In this document: positions 1-7,503 of the stretch, piece after piece
How the letters are laid out: every line of letters starts with the position of its first letter
How positions within the stretch are numbered: the stretch's first letter is position 1
Translations under genes and position numbers: made by a program
From: a virus
Direction: 5' to 3' (one strand)
IMG/VR virus record: IMGVR_UViG_3300022841_000014
Location: 1 to 64,000 of that record
Length of the DNA: 64,000 bases
The notes under the pieces: generated by a model
Databases searched by the model: none
Told to the model about the DNA's origin: nothing
Seen by the model: only the letters and a program-made list of their open reading frames with translations

Positions 1-255
1 ATGAAAAAAATTACTAGAAATACACGTAGAAAAATAGAAAGAGAAACTATTAAAATGAACATTGATATTGATGTATTTTATCATAAATTTTATGATCTTA
101 TTTTTAATGCAAATAAACATTATACTTACAATGATATATTTAATTATGTAAAAAGTGAGTTTATAAGATTTGCAAAATGGGCTAATATTTACAAATACAA
201 ACATGTTCAAATAGACACAATGTCTTTTCATGAAAATTTCAAATCAGTAATATAA
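1..255 (+). CDS. hypothetical protein, 84 aa
   Basis: The frame begins with ATG at the first base of the window and ends in TAA, so the true start could lie further left. The product is basic and Lys/Asn/Tyr-rich, with no membrane segment and no motif I recognise. It is followed directly by a structured RNA resembling a group I intron, so it might be a 5' exon. I found no matching 3' exon, so I treat it as a separate small early gene of unknown function. Confidence 0.5.
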   Translation: MKKITRNTRRKIERETIKMNIDIDVFYHKFYDLIFNANKHYTYNDIFNYVKSEFIRFAKWANIYKYKHVQIDTMSFHENFKSVI

Positions 256-560
256 TAATTAATTTAGAGATGATTTCTATCGTAAAGAAACTTAAACTTA
301 TTGTAGTAAAAAGTAAAACTCGTTGGGTTACTACCCCAAAATTGTAGGTGCAAATCCTAGTGGCTGTAAAGTTATAGAGTTAAATTACAATAAAAAATGT
401 TAGGAGATAAATTAAAAGGCGTAGTCTGATATAGCCCAGACTAAATAAGATATAATAAAATAATTATAAATATAAAAATCCTTTATGTTTTAAATATAAA
501 GGATTTTAATGCAGCCAAAGACAGTCACAAGCCTGTAAATGCAGAGTGTAAATTATTAAT
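256..560 (+). ncRNA. structured RNA resembling a group I intron core
   Basis: This gene-free stretch contains an AAATTGTAGG block (P4-like), a later GTGGCTGT block and a GATATAGCC block. GGCTGT and ATAGCC can pair, as the two strands of P7 do, and the flanking words (AAATTGTAGG, then ACTAAATAAGATATA) resemble those of T-even phage group I introns as I remember them. A 10-bp hairpin with arms AATCCTTTAT and ATAAAGGATT (near 477-505) fits a peripheral P9-type stem. There is no homing endonuclease frame. Exon boundaries are unclear because neither flanking reading frame obviously joins across it. Group I introns are common in crAss-like phages. The limits given are approximate. Confidence 0.4.
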
Positions 561-576
561 ACAAAAAAACAAAAAT

Positions 577-810
577 ATGAACAATTTTCAATTAATAACA
601 ATAATATTCGTTGTAATATTATTAATAACAGGTTATTTCATATATCAACTTGAAAGAAGTTGTAAAATAGATAGAATAATACATAAATGGATTAATAATA
701 GAAGTCTTAAACGTTTTGTACATTCACATTCTACAATGATGAAACCTAGTAAGCTTAATTGGTATACGTTTAAGTATCCAAACATAGAAGATTATAATAT
801 GAAGAGATAA
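577..810 (+). CDS. small membrane protein, single N-terminal TM
   Basis: This 77-aa protein starts with a hydrophobic stretch at about residues 4-24, rich in Ile, Leu and Val, followed by a basic Lys/Arg/His-rich tail. That fits a single-pass inner-membrane protein with a cytoplasmic basic domain. The start is the first ATG after the structured RNA and the stop is TAA. No family is recognised. A long hairpin follows 23 nt after the stop. Confidence 0.5.
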   Translation: MNNFQLITIIFVVILLITGYFIYQLERSCKIDRIIHKWINNRSLKRFVHSHSTMMKPSKLNWYTFKYPNIEDYNMKR

Positions 811-833
811 TATTGGTTAGTGGTTAAACTGAG

Positions 834-872
834 AAAGGGTTAGAGGAGACTACAAAGTTTCCCTAACCCTTT
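834..872 (+). terminator. 17-bp hairpin, possible terminator or structured leader
   Basis: Arms AAAGGGTTAG (834-843) and CTAACCCTTT (863-872) pair perfectly. Past a bulged A, GGAGACT (845-851) pairs with AGTTTCC (856-862), closing on an ACAA tetraloop. The stem is unusually stable for this AT-rich genome. It is followed by TATAAATA rather than a long T run, so it may be a terminator for the small gene upstream or the first element of a structured RNA. Confidence 0.5.
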
Positions 873-939
873 TATAAATACCCGTTACCCTTCAAATATT
901 ATCCTATTAACAAAGACGAATGTAGAGGATGTCAATTCA

Positions 940-1002
940 TTGTAACTTAACAATACACAAAGTTACAAGAAATAAATGACATATGCAAGTTTTTAAGCAT
1001 AT
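940..1002 (+). repeat. two consecutive inverted repeats in an intergenic region
   Basis: TTGTAACTT (940-948) pairs with AAGTTACAA (960-968), and ATATGC (981-986) pairs with GCATAT (997-1002). With the stem at 834-872 they make three successive hairpins in a 236-nt stretch that holds no convincing gene. A short open stretch at about 879-950 contains a CxxC pair but has no start codon. The region may be an untranslated RNA or the decayed remains of a small gene. Confidence 0.35.
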
Positions 1003-1046
1003 ACTTTATATTTAATTAAAAATTAACTATACTAAATAATAATAGA

Positions 1047-1190
1047 ATGGATGAAAAAGTAATTTCAATGACATATATTGGCTCAAATGCTGATGATGTT
1101 GTTGTACAAAATCTTATTAAAAATAACTATTTAATAATTAATAGTGTTACTTATAATAAAAGTATACATTATATTTTTTTAAAAGAGTAA
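1047..1190 (+). CDS. hypothetical small protein, 47 aa
   Basis: An ATG-to-TAA frame of 47 codons, with residues such as TYIGSNADDVV near the N-terminus and a beta-rich remainder. There is no membrane segment or recognised motif. An overlapping ATG at 1051 gives only three codons, so 1047 is the reasonable start. Composition and position fit the run of small early genes. Confidence 0.4.
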   Translation: MDEKVISMTYIGSNADDVVVQNLIKNNYLIINSVTYNKSIHYIFLKE

Positions 1191-1249
1191 CATAAATGAA
1201 AATATAATATAATATATTATATAAACATAAACAATTAAAACACAACAAC

Positions 1250-1315
1250 ATGGAAGCTTATTGGTTCATAGTAATATTAGGATTTATTATTTTTGCGTGT
1301 AGCAATAGAGATTAA
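1250..1315 (+). CDS. possible 21-aa hydrophobic micropeptide
   Basis: The frame encodes an almost entirely hydrophobic stretch ending in CSNRD, with TAA as stop. It sits between two small genes and just before a hairpin that looks like its terminator. The spacing supports a real transcript, but the length is too small to be sure of translation. Confidence 0.25.
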   Translation: MEAYWFIVILGFIIFACSNRD

Positions 1316-1336
1316 TATATCTTATAATAATATAGT

Positions 1337-1367
1337 ATACTGTTAAATAATATAACAGTATATTTTT
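1337..1367 (+). terminator. rho-independent terminator
   Basis: ATACTGTTA and TAACAGTAT form a 9-bp stem around a 7-nt loop, followed by ATTTTT. It separates the micropeptide region from the membrane protein at 1398. Confidence 0.6.
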
Positions 1368-1397
1368 AAATAATATAATCAATTTAAATAAAATACA

Positions 1398-1784
1398 ATG
1401 AAACACAAACAAAAATTAATAATATTAATAATATCATTTTTATTATTAGTACCATTTAGATTACCTATTAGTATATTGTTAATAGAGCTCTTTAACAACT
1501 TAGCACAATTAACTGGACATACATTAGATAAAAATATATTACTAGCAAACGTAACGCTTACTAAGCTTATATACAACGTAAGTTTAAGTTTATTAATGCT
1601 TTATAATTTTGAAAGATTAATAATAGGTATTAAAGAAAGAAAAGGTCAATATAGAGAATATTCTCATACTCCATATGAAGATAGAGTATGGTATCACACT
1701 TTTATTTTAGCAGCTTTCTTACTTAGTTATCTTTGTTTTGATGTATATTGGACAGTAGAATTATTTAATAGTATAATATTATAA
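1398..1784 (+). CDS. multi-pass membrane protein, 128 aa
   Basis: About three hydrophobic segments are visible: residues 7-32, 50-68 and 100-125. A charged loop lies between the second and third (around ERLIIGIKERKGQYRE). The short basic N-terminus suggests it faces the cytoplasm. No family is recognised. It is immediately followed, 2 nt after its stop, by the 266-aa gene, so the two probably share a transcript. A role in membrane modification or superinfection control is possible but is only inference from topology. Confidence 0.6.
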   Translation: MKHKQKLIILIISFLLLVPFRLPISILLIELFNNLAQLTGHTLDKNILLANVTLTKLIYNVSLSLLMLYNFERLIIGIKERKGQYREYSHTPYEDRVWYHTFILAAFLLSYLCFDVYWTVELFNSIIL

Positions 1785-1786
1785 TT

Positions 1787-2587
1787 ATGAAAAAATACAA
1801 ATTAATTAAAGAATATTCTGGTAGCCCTGATATAAATACTATTATTGAAAAAATTACTGACAATAATCATTTTTTTTGTCCTAAAAATTGTTATTTTACA
1901 AAAGGTTTTATTATTGATACTAATATTATAGAAAATTATTCTGAATATTGGGAAGAAATAATTGAAAAAGATTATGAAATATTGTCTTTTAAACAAAAAT
2001 CTTTAATTGATGATTTATGGATTATAGGTAATAAAGGTGGGTGGCAAAGAAATGGTATAGACACTACACCTCAATCTACTTTTACAATGTTAGAAAGAAC
2101 AGAAATGTATTATATACATTCAGTAAAAAGATTAAATGATGGTGAAGTGTTTACTGTTGGTGATGAAGTAATTTTTAATAATAGTGTATCTTTTACTATT
2201 AAAACTTTTCATATTTCTGAAGGAAATAGAATAGCTTGTGGAGATATGGAAATAAATTATATTAAACATATTAAAAAACCTTTATTTACAACAGAAGATG
2301 GTGTTGATGTCTTTGAAGGTGATGAATTTTATAATACATGGGATTTACTTGTGCCTAATAAAGAAATAGCTGAAAGTAGAAAAAAAGATTTTTACAGAGA
2401 AAAACCTGTAAATAAGTATTGCATTTATTTTTCAAATAAAGAAAAAGCTGATGAATTTATATTATTAAATAAAAAATGTTTATCTATTAATGATGTTAGT
2501 AATTTTTACACAAGTGCTTCTAATAATTTATCTAAAAATAGTAAAGGTTTAATAGAGTTAGTAAAAGATAGATTAACAAAATATTAA
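1787..2587 (+). CDS. hypothetical protein, paralogue of the gene at 32952
   Basis: A soluble 266-aa protein. Its N-terminus (KYKLIKEYSGSP) and its blocks VKRLNDGEVFTVGD, EDGVDVFEGDEFY and the YFSNKEKADEFIL region recur in order in the 324-aa protein at 32952-33926. The GDE-type blocks are repeated SH3-like short beta units, as seen in many uncharacterised proteins of crAss-like and flavobacterial phages. No catalytic residues stand out. The stop TAA lies 7 nt before the tmRNA, so transcription may continue into it. Confidence 0.6.
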   Translation: MKKYKLIKEYSGSPDINTIIEKITDNNHFFCPKNCYFTKGFIIDTNIIENYSEYWEEIIEKDYEILSFKQKSLIDDLWIIGNKGGWQRNGIDTTPQSTFTMLERTEMYYIHSVKRLNDGEVFTVGDEVIFNNSVSFTIKTFHISEGNRIACGDMEINYIKHIKKPLFTTEDGVDVFEGDEFYNTWDLLVPNKEIAESRKKDFYREKPVNKYCIYFSNKEKADEFILLNKKCLSINDVSNFYTSASNNLSKNSKGLIELVKDRLTKY

Positions 2588-2594
2588 CATTAAC

Positions 2595-3038
2595 GGGGCT
2601 GACTGGTTTTGACCGCAGTGTAAATATTAATAAACAGTAGTGAGTGATCACTTTAAATATCGTAGGTGAAATTTCTAAACGGAAATACAATGAGTACGCA
2701 GGAAACTGCACAGGAAGTAGCTAACATGAGTGTTGTTCACAACATTCTTAACGGATCTGACGATCTAGTTGCACCAGTTGCAACAGTTAAGTTAGCAATG
2801 GCAGCATAATGCCAATGGTGAAAAAAGCATCGTAGTAACCATTATGTAGTAACTTATCACAGGATGCTTGATATTCTGGTATGTCCAGATAGACCCGAAG
2901 TACATTAGTATAGTGAAGCTGTATGATAAGTTAATTTAGTATGAGTAACTAGTGTAGAAGAAAACTATAAATTGAAAAACTGTATAATTTATTAATAATC
3001 AAATTGTTGGGACAGGGGTTCGACTCCCCTCAGCTCCA
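2595..3038 (+). ncRNA. ssrA: transfer-messenger RNA (tmRNA)
   Basis: The 5' end GGGGCTGACTGGTTTTGAC is the canonical tmRNA start, and it pairs with the 3' end CAGCTCC over 7 bp, including the G3-U70 pair that specifies alanine. The T arm AGGGG-TTCGACT-CCCCT and discriminator A (3038) are intact; CCA is not encoded. A tag frame ends at TAA 2807-2809. If the resume codon is GCA at 2771, preceded by CTAGTT much as GTAGTC precedes it in E. coli, the tag is APVATVKLAMAA. An upstream resume point near GTAGCT (about 2721) would give a much longer tag. At 444 nt it is longer than usual. A weak hairpin (AGAC/GTCT) follows at 3040-3053. It would act with host SmpB and ribosomes to rescue stalled translation. 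Confidence 0.92.
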
Positions 3039-3107
3039 CAGACTTCGCCGTCTAAAAAGCTGCGCCAGCAGGATATCTGGCAAATATAACATCATCCAAA
3101 GTTTTTA

Positions 3108-3148
3108 ACACTTTTATAGATTTGGGAAAGGTTATGTATCAAAAGTGT
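3108..3148 (+). repeat. 8-bp inverted repeat between tmRNA and tRNA
   Basis: ACACTTTT (3108-3115) is complementary to AAAAGTGT (3141-3148). It lies in the 178-nt spacer between the tmRNA and the interrupted tRNA. I see no T-arm motif or reading frame in this spacer, so it may simply be part of the precursor RNA. Confidence 0.3.
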
Positions 3149-3216
3149 AGTACATTGCAATTGATAAGGCTTGCATATATTATGTGAGCTTTTATCTAAA
3201 TAAAAAATAAAATAAA

Positions 3217-3368
3217 TATTCATTAGCTCAGTCAGGTAGAGTACTTGTATCAAATAACGCTACCAATGATTACTATAAGGAACTTTTTTATTTAAAGTTG
3301 CTAGATTTAATTTATTATAGATAATAGTGAATCACAAGAAGACACTGGTTCAAATCCAGTATGAATAT
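3217..3368 (+). tRNA. tRNA with about 78-nt insertion in the anticodon loop
   Basis: Both halves of a tRNA are present. The acceptor stem TATTCAT/ATGAATA is perfect, followed by T8-A9, the D arm GCTC-AGTCAGGTA-GAGT, the anticodon stem CTTGT (3244-3248)/ACAAG (3334-3338), a 5-nt variable loop and the T arm ACTGG-TTCAAAT-CCAGT. The loop region is 85 nt instead of 7, so about 78 nt are extra. Depending on the splice point the anticodon would be CAA (Leu) or GAA (Phe). No splice choice gives UCA, the anticodon needed for TGA-Trp. The insertion has its own nested pairing (CTATAA/TTATAG around AACTTT/AAAGTT). It is much shorter than a known group I intron. Confidence 0.7.
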
Positions 3369-3398
3369 TTTTTAACAATTAACTTAAACAATTTAACC

Positions 3399-3596
3399 AT
3401 GAATCAATCAACAATAGCTGTAATGGCAGAAAAAAGAAGAGAAAGATTAGCTAAAGTAGCTAAAATGACTTACATAGGAACTAGACCTACTTGCAAATCA
3501 GTAAGAGTAATAGCTAGTAATGTAAGATGGAATAGAATAAATAACAGAATGAGAGCAGAAACTATTTCAGATATTTCTTTGTTTGAAACAATTTAA
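3399..3596 (+). CDS. small basic hypothetical protein, 65 aa
   Basis: The protein is rich in Arg and Lys (AEKRRERLAKVAK near the N-terminus, NRINNRMR later), so nucleic-acid binding is plausible. I chose the ATG at 3399 because the same frame stays open upstream into the tRNA, where a GTG/ATG-type start would lie inside the tRNA body. The gene is preceded by the AT-rich leader TTAACAATTAACTTAAAC, which resembles leaders of other early genes here. No domain is recognised. Confidence 0.6.
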   Translation: MNQSTIAVMAEKRRERLAKVAKMTYIGTRPTCKSVRVIASNVRWNRINNRMRAETISDISLFETI

Positions 3597-3610
3597 ATTC
3601 TATTTTTAAT

Positions 3611-3706
3611 AACAATATAAAAACTATAACATCGGGATTTCTATCTATCTATCCCACTTCTTTAAATCAAGTTCATACTTGAAAGGTGTTATAGTTTGAT
3701 ATTGTT
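3611..3706 (+). ncRNA. structured three-way-junction RNA element
   Basis: A long outer stem is formed by 3611-3631 and 3687-3706 (AACAATAT and CTATAACA match TGTTATAG and ATATTGTT, with a small mismatch between). It encloses two inner hairpins: GGGAT/ATCCC (3634-3655) and TCAAGT-TCAT-ACTTGA (3667-3682). This makes a clean three-way junction just upstream of the gene at 3726. I do not see a hammerhead core or a known riboswitch signature. It could be a leader sensor, a processed small RNA or a terminator-like element. Confidence 0.55.
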
Positions 3707-3725
3707 AATAATTAAAATTAAAAAC

Positions 3726-4019
3726 ATGAAAAATGAAATAGAAATATTAAATAAAATTAATATTGTTAAACCAGTATTAAATGAATTATCAGAAAATATT
3801 GATTTTATATTTTATGAAACAATTAGAATATTTACTGACAGTACAATAGTTATGTTTTCAATTACTATTACCTATTTAAATATGGCTAATAATGCTCAAA
3901 TAGTTTATGATAAATTTATTATTAATTCTTTTATTAAAAGAAATAAAATAGATGGTATTACAATAACTAAAAGTAACGAAGAAGGTAGAAATTTTATTGA
4001 AATAATAATAAATACGTAA
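3726..4019 (+). CDS. hypothetical protein, 97 aa
   Basis: A soluble protein predicted to mix a helix with beta strands. I prefer the ATG at 3726 (MKNEIEILNK) over an in-frame start at 3696, which would lie inside the three-way-junction stem. Its plan (short helical N-terminus, then alternating strands ending in an IEIIINT strand) resembles the 108-aa protein at 4529, so the pair may be divergent duplicates. The next gene starts 1 nt after its stop. Confidence 0.55.
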   Translation: MKNEIEILNKINIVKPVLNELSENIDFIFYETIRIFTDSTIVMFSITITYLNMANNAQIVYDKFIINSFIKRNKIDGITITKSNEEGRNFIEIIINT

Positions 4020-4020
4020 T

Positions 4021-4239
4021 ATGGATTTAATAAAAGCTTGTTTAAAAACAAAATTTGATGGTCCTAAAATAGAAACTGTTAAAAAAGAAAAAAAAACAAT
4101 AACAGAAAATACTAATTTAGATGATAAATGTTGTGATGCATGTATTAATTTAACATTTCCATTTACAACGTGTGGTATAGACGGTGAAATAGTACAACCT
4201 TATAATGTATGTAATCTTTTTCAAAGCGTTTATATATAA
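4021..4239 (+). CDS. Cys-rich small protein, 72 aa
   Basis: The C-terminal half has a CCDAC cluster, a later CG and a final C (VCNLF). That is four or more cysteines, which could bind one metal ion as a small zinc-finger-like unit. The N-terminal half is Lys-rich and probably disordered. It directly abuts the preceding gene. Function unknown. Confidence 0.5.
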   Translation: MDLIKACLKTKFDGPKIETVKKEKKTITENTNLDDKCCDACINLTFPFTTCGIDGEIVQPYNVCNLFQSVYI

Positions 4240-4268
4240 ATTTTAAAATTAACTTAAATAATTAAATT

Positions 4269-4565
4269 ATGGGATTATTAAAATCAGGAACTCAAATAGG
4301 TTCTTTAACAGTAAGATATTCATCAGGAATGGTTAATATTGGTAATAAAGGAAAACAAATAAAAGAAACTACTTGTTTTATAAAAGATATAAAAGGTAAA
4401 GTTGTTTCTCAAGCAACTGTTAAAAAATTTTCAAAAGATCAAGATGTTACTGATGTAGCTAGAAATTATGCAACAGAAACAGCTTTAAGTTTAGTAGAAA
4501 ACAAAAAAATTAAAAAAGAATTATACTCATGGTGGATACCTTTAAAAAATCAAATAAAGAATTAA
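4269..4565 (+). CDS. hypothetical protein, 98 aa
   Basis: The N-terminus looks beta-rich (IGSLTVRYSSGMVNIGNKG) and the C-terminal half helical and basic. No family is recognised. The AT-rich leader AACTTAAATAATTAAATT precedes the ATG. Its last 37 nt overlap the next gene in another frame, a sign of translational coupling. Confidence 0.5.
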   Translation: MGLLKSGTQIGSLTVRYSSGMVNIGNKGKQIKETTCFIKDIKGKVVSQATVKKFSKDQDVTDVARNYATETALSLVENKKIKKELYSWWIPLKNQIKN

Positions 4566-4855
4566 AATTAGAAATACCTATACTTGGATTTCTAAACAAC
4601 ATAAAACCTATTTTTAATTTATTAATAGGTTTTGATATTGAAATAGATTATGACAATAGTGATGATTATAGATATTTAAGTATAGAAATAAAAGCTGATA
4701 AAAATAGTGAAAATTTAATATTAGCTAATTCATTTTCTAATATGGCAACATCTTTGTTAGATCTTAATTATACTAATGTATATACTTCTAATACAATTAA
4801 TAAAAAAGATGAAATTGAAATTGTAATACATTATGACTTAGGAGTTCGTGTTTAA
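4529..4855 (+). CDS. hypothetical protein, 108 aa
   Basis: A soluble acidic protein whose strand-rich core (FDIEIDYDN, YLSIEIKADK, DEIEIVIHYD) resembles the 97-aa protein at 3726. The start ATG lies inside the previous gene. Its TAA stop is within the loop of a strong terminator, so this gene closes the small-gene transcript. Confidence 0.5.
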   Translation: MVDTFKKSNKELKLEIPILGFLNNIKPIFNLLIGFDIEIDYDNSDDYRYLSIEIKADKNSENLILANSFSNMATSLLDLNYTNVYTSNTINKKDEIEIVIHYDLGVRV

Positions 4856-4870
4856 TCACGAACTTTTTGT
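4844..4870 (+). terminator. terminator overlapping a stop codon
   Basis: GTTCGTG and CACGAAC form a 7-bp stem with the loop TTTAAT, followed by TTTTTGTT. The last codons and the TAA of the upstream gene lie within the hairpin, so terminating ribosomes would cover it. Confidence 0.8.
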
Positions 4871-4893
4871 TAGACTTTATAAAAATAAAAAAT

Positions 4894-6822
4894 ATGAAAA
4901 AACAATGAAGTAACAAAACTTACATATACGATTTAGAAACATATAAAGATTTATTTCTTGCTGTGTTTAAGAATATAGAAACTAATGAGTTTTGAAGATT
5001 TGAAATTAACAAATACAAAACAGACATAGTAAAACTTTACGAGTTTCTTAATCAAAGAAACATGACTTTAATAGGTTATAATAATGTTAATTTTGACTAC
5101 CCAGTCTTACATAACACTATACTTAAAGTTAAAAGAAAATGAACATCTGAAGAGATATACAATGAAGCACAAAATGTAATACAAGCTGATTATTCTGCAA
5201 TATGGGATAATCAAGTTAAGATATCTCAAGTAGATCTTTTTAGGATTAAACATTACGATAACAAAGCACGTAGAACGTCTCTTAAATGGCTTGAATATGC
5301 CATGAGAATGGATAATATACGTGATCTTCCTTATCCACCAGACAGTGATCTTACAAAAGACATGATGTCTGAAATAATATCTTATTGTGACCATGATGTA
5401 AATGCTACACATTTATTTTATAACAAATGTCAAAAAGAAATTGAGCTAAGGCTTCAGTTATCTGAGGAATATGGTTTAAATTTAATAAATGCTAATGACC
5501 CTAAAATTGGTAGTGAAATATTCTTAGATTTATTATCTAAAGAAATGAATATTAAAAAGAAAGAATTATCAGAGAAAAGAACTTATAGAAAATCAGTTAT
5601 ATTTAATGATATAATACTTGACTATATTAAGTTTGATTCAAAAGAAATGCAAAAAGTTCTTTTTAATTTTAAATCATATGTATCAAAAGATACTAAAGGT
5701 GAATTTAAATTTAGTGGTAAGATAGGTAACATTATTAATGATTTTGGTCAAGGTGGTATACATGGTTGTACTAAACCTGGAGTGTATGTAAGTGATAAAA
5801 CTCATGTAATCATAGACATTGACGTAGCAAGTTACTATCCTAACTTAGCTATTAACAATGAATTTAGACCAAAACACTTAGGAGAAGCTTTTAGTAAAAT
5901 TTATAAAAGTATATATGAATTAAGAAAGACATTTCCTAAATCAGATCCACGTAATGCAGCTTGTAAATTAATGCTCAATGGTTCATTTGGTAAAATGAAT
6001 GATATGTATAGTTTTTTGTATGATCCCAAATGTCTGTTAAGTATTACTCTTAATGGTCAATTACTTTTAGCTATGCTTATGGAGAAAATATTTAAACATG
6101 TTAATGATATTACATTTTTGCAATCAAACACTGACGGTTTTACTTTTATTATAAAGAGAACTGATGTAGATTACATGAAAAAGATAGTTACATCCTGGGA
6201 AAATAAAACTAATCTTGTAATGGAATATGCTGTTTATGACAAAATGATAATACGAGATGTTAATAATTACATGAGTATTACTGATACAGGTTATACTAAA
6301 TACAAAGGTGCTTTTGAAATGGATAGGGATTATAACAAAAATCATAGTAAAAGAATTGTAGCTATTGCTTTAGCTAATTATTTTGCAAACAATGTTAGTC
6401 CTGAAGATACTATTTATAATCATTTGTCAAATCATTCAACATCAGAGAATTATACTTTTTGTGAAAACTACGGTATTCACGATTTTTGCTTAGGTGTAAA
6501 GATGACAGGTGATAATAAACTCGTTGAAAGGATTGTAAAAGACTATGAGCCAGAAGATCATGAATTAGGTAAGGTAACTAGATATTTCGTTTCTAACGAT
6601 GGTGAAATGCTTGTTAAAAAGTTACCACCATTGCCTGATAAAATACCTACATTACAAATAAACATATTTGGTGAGATAGATATGGGTGATAGAGAATCAA
6701 GTATTGAAGCTGGTTATAAAACAACAGTTTTTAATCAGTATTACAACAATGATAATTATAATATAGATTATAACTATTATTTAAGAGAAGTTAATAAAAT
6801 TATTAACGTAATTAAAAATTAA
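4894..6822 (+). CDS. DNA polymerase family B with 3'-5' exonuclease
   Basis: The replicative polymerase, 642 aa when TGA is read as Trp at codons 5, 34 and 83 (4906, 4993, 5140). Without recoding only a fragment from about 5302 would be made and the exonuclease would be lost. Exo I is YDLET near the N-terminus, Exo II is NNVNFDYP, and Exo III is YCDHDV. Polymerase motif A is DVASYYP, motif B is KLMLNGSFG and motif C is NTDG. It is compact for family B, similar to other crAss-like polymerases. It follows the 4844 terminator, so it probably has its own promoter. Downstream genes are closely spaced. Confidence 0.93.
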
Positions 6823-6837
6823 AAATAATAAAAAAAA

Positions 6838-7335
6838 ATGATTAAATCAGTAAATATAAATAAACAAAACATAAAATTTTCAAATAATAAAGGTCAATTT
6901 TTGACTTTAAATAAATCTACAGATAATTGTAAATTTGGAACATTAGAAAATTTAAATTGTGCAAGTAGAGATTTAAAAAACCTTGTTGATACTGTATTAA
7001 AAACAGAAAAATCAATGAGAGTTTTAATGGCTCATGTTAATCAAAAATCATTAGTAGAAAAACTTAAAAAAGATTTTGAAATAATATCTGTTTTAGAATT
7101 ACCTATTGGATATAATATTGGTAAACAATATCATGTTCACATTAGAAACACTTATGATGAAACTTATAAACAAAGATTTATAAGAGAAGGTGCTAAATCT
7201 TCTCTTAACTCTATGCTAGACGTTAATACTAAAATTTTAATGGAAACTTTTAAAGCAGGTAAAGCTGACAAAACTTACCACACAACAAACGGATTTAAAA
7301 AATTCATAAAAAAAAACAATTATGGAACTATGTAA
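6838..7335 (+). CDS. hypothetical protein, 165 aa, member of a phage-internal paralogue family
   Basis: Function unknown. The central order CKFGTLENLN, then a helix, then KSMRVLMAHVN and a Lys-rich helix ending in a final strand is also seen, with divergence, in the proteins at 32367 and 34187. The three probably descend from one ancestor. No catalytic residues are obvious. Its end overlaps the next small gene by 14 nt. Confidence 0.5.
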   Translation: MIKSVNINKQNIKFSNNKGQFLTLNKSTDNCKFGTLENLNCASRDLKNLVDTVLKTEKSMRVLMAHVNQKSLVEKLKKDFEIISVLELPIGYNIGKQYHVHIRNTYDETYKQRFIREGAKSSLNSMLDVNTKILMETFKAGKADKTYHTTNGFKKFIKKNNYGTM

Positions 7336-7474
7336 TATATGCTTAGGAGAAAAACAATATATGAAAGAAAAAGCTAACAAAGGTGGTTTTGTACATATTA
7401 ATTGTAATATTTGTGATGATGAAGGTTTAATAGATAACAATTTGTTTATAGACAAAACAGATATGGATTATTAA
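7322..7474 (+). CDS. small zinc-ribbon-like protein, 50 aa
   Basis: Two CxxC pairs, CNIC at residues 4-7 and CNIC at 28-31, are spaced like a zinc ribbon. The start ATG lies within the end of the 165-aa gene and the stop is TAA. Two paired cysteine knuckles in 50 residues make a real metal-binding mini-protein likely. Its partner (DNA, RNA or protein) cannot be told from the sequence. Confidence 0.55.
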   Translation: MELCNICLGEKQYMKEKANKGGFVHINCNICDDEGLIDNNLFIDKTDMDY

Positions 7475-7503
7475 ATCTAAACAAAATTAATGAAAATATT
7501 AAA

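Noticed and set aside
300-372. Apparent tRNA around TTGGG-TTACTAC-CCCAA with a GTAGGTGCAAATCCTA arm
   Set aside because: No matching acceptor 5' strand or D arm, and the T loop is off consensus. The same bases fit the group I-like core better.
879-950. Short open stretch encoding a Pro/Tyr-rich segment with CRGC
   Set aside because: No start codon or upstream frame, and hairpins overlap it. It may be a decayed gene end.
3327-3398. Upstream extension of the 65-aa gene
   Set aside because: It would lie inside the tRNA 3' half, so the ATG at 3399 is preferred.
5302-6822. Shorter polymerase starting at ATG 5302
   Set aside because: It omits the exonuclease motifs that read through when TGA is Trp. 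The longer form is a complete enzyme.
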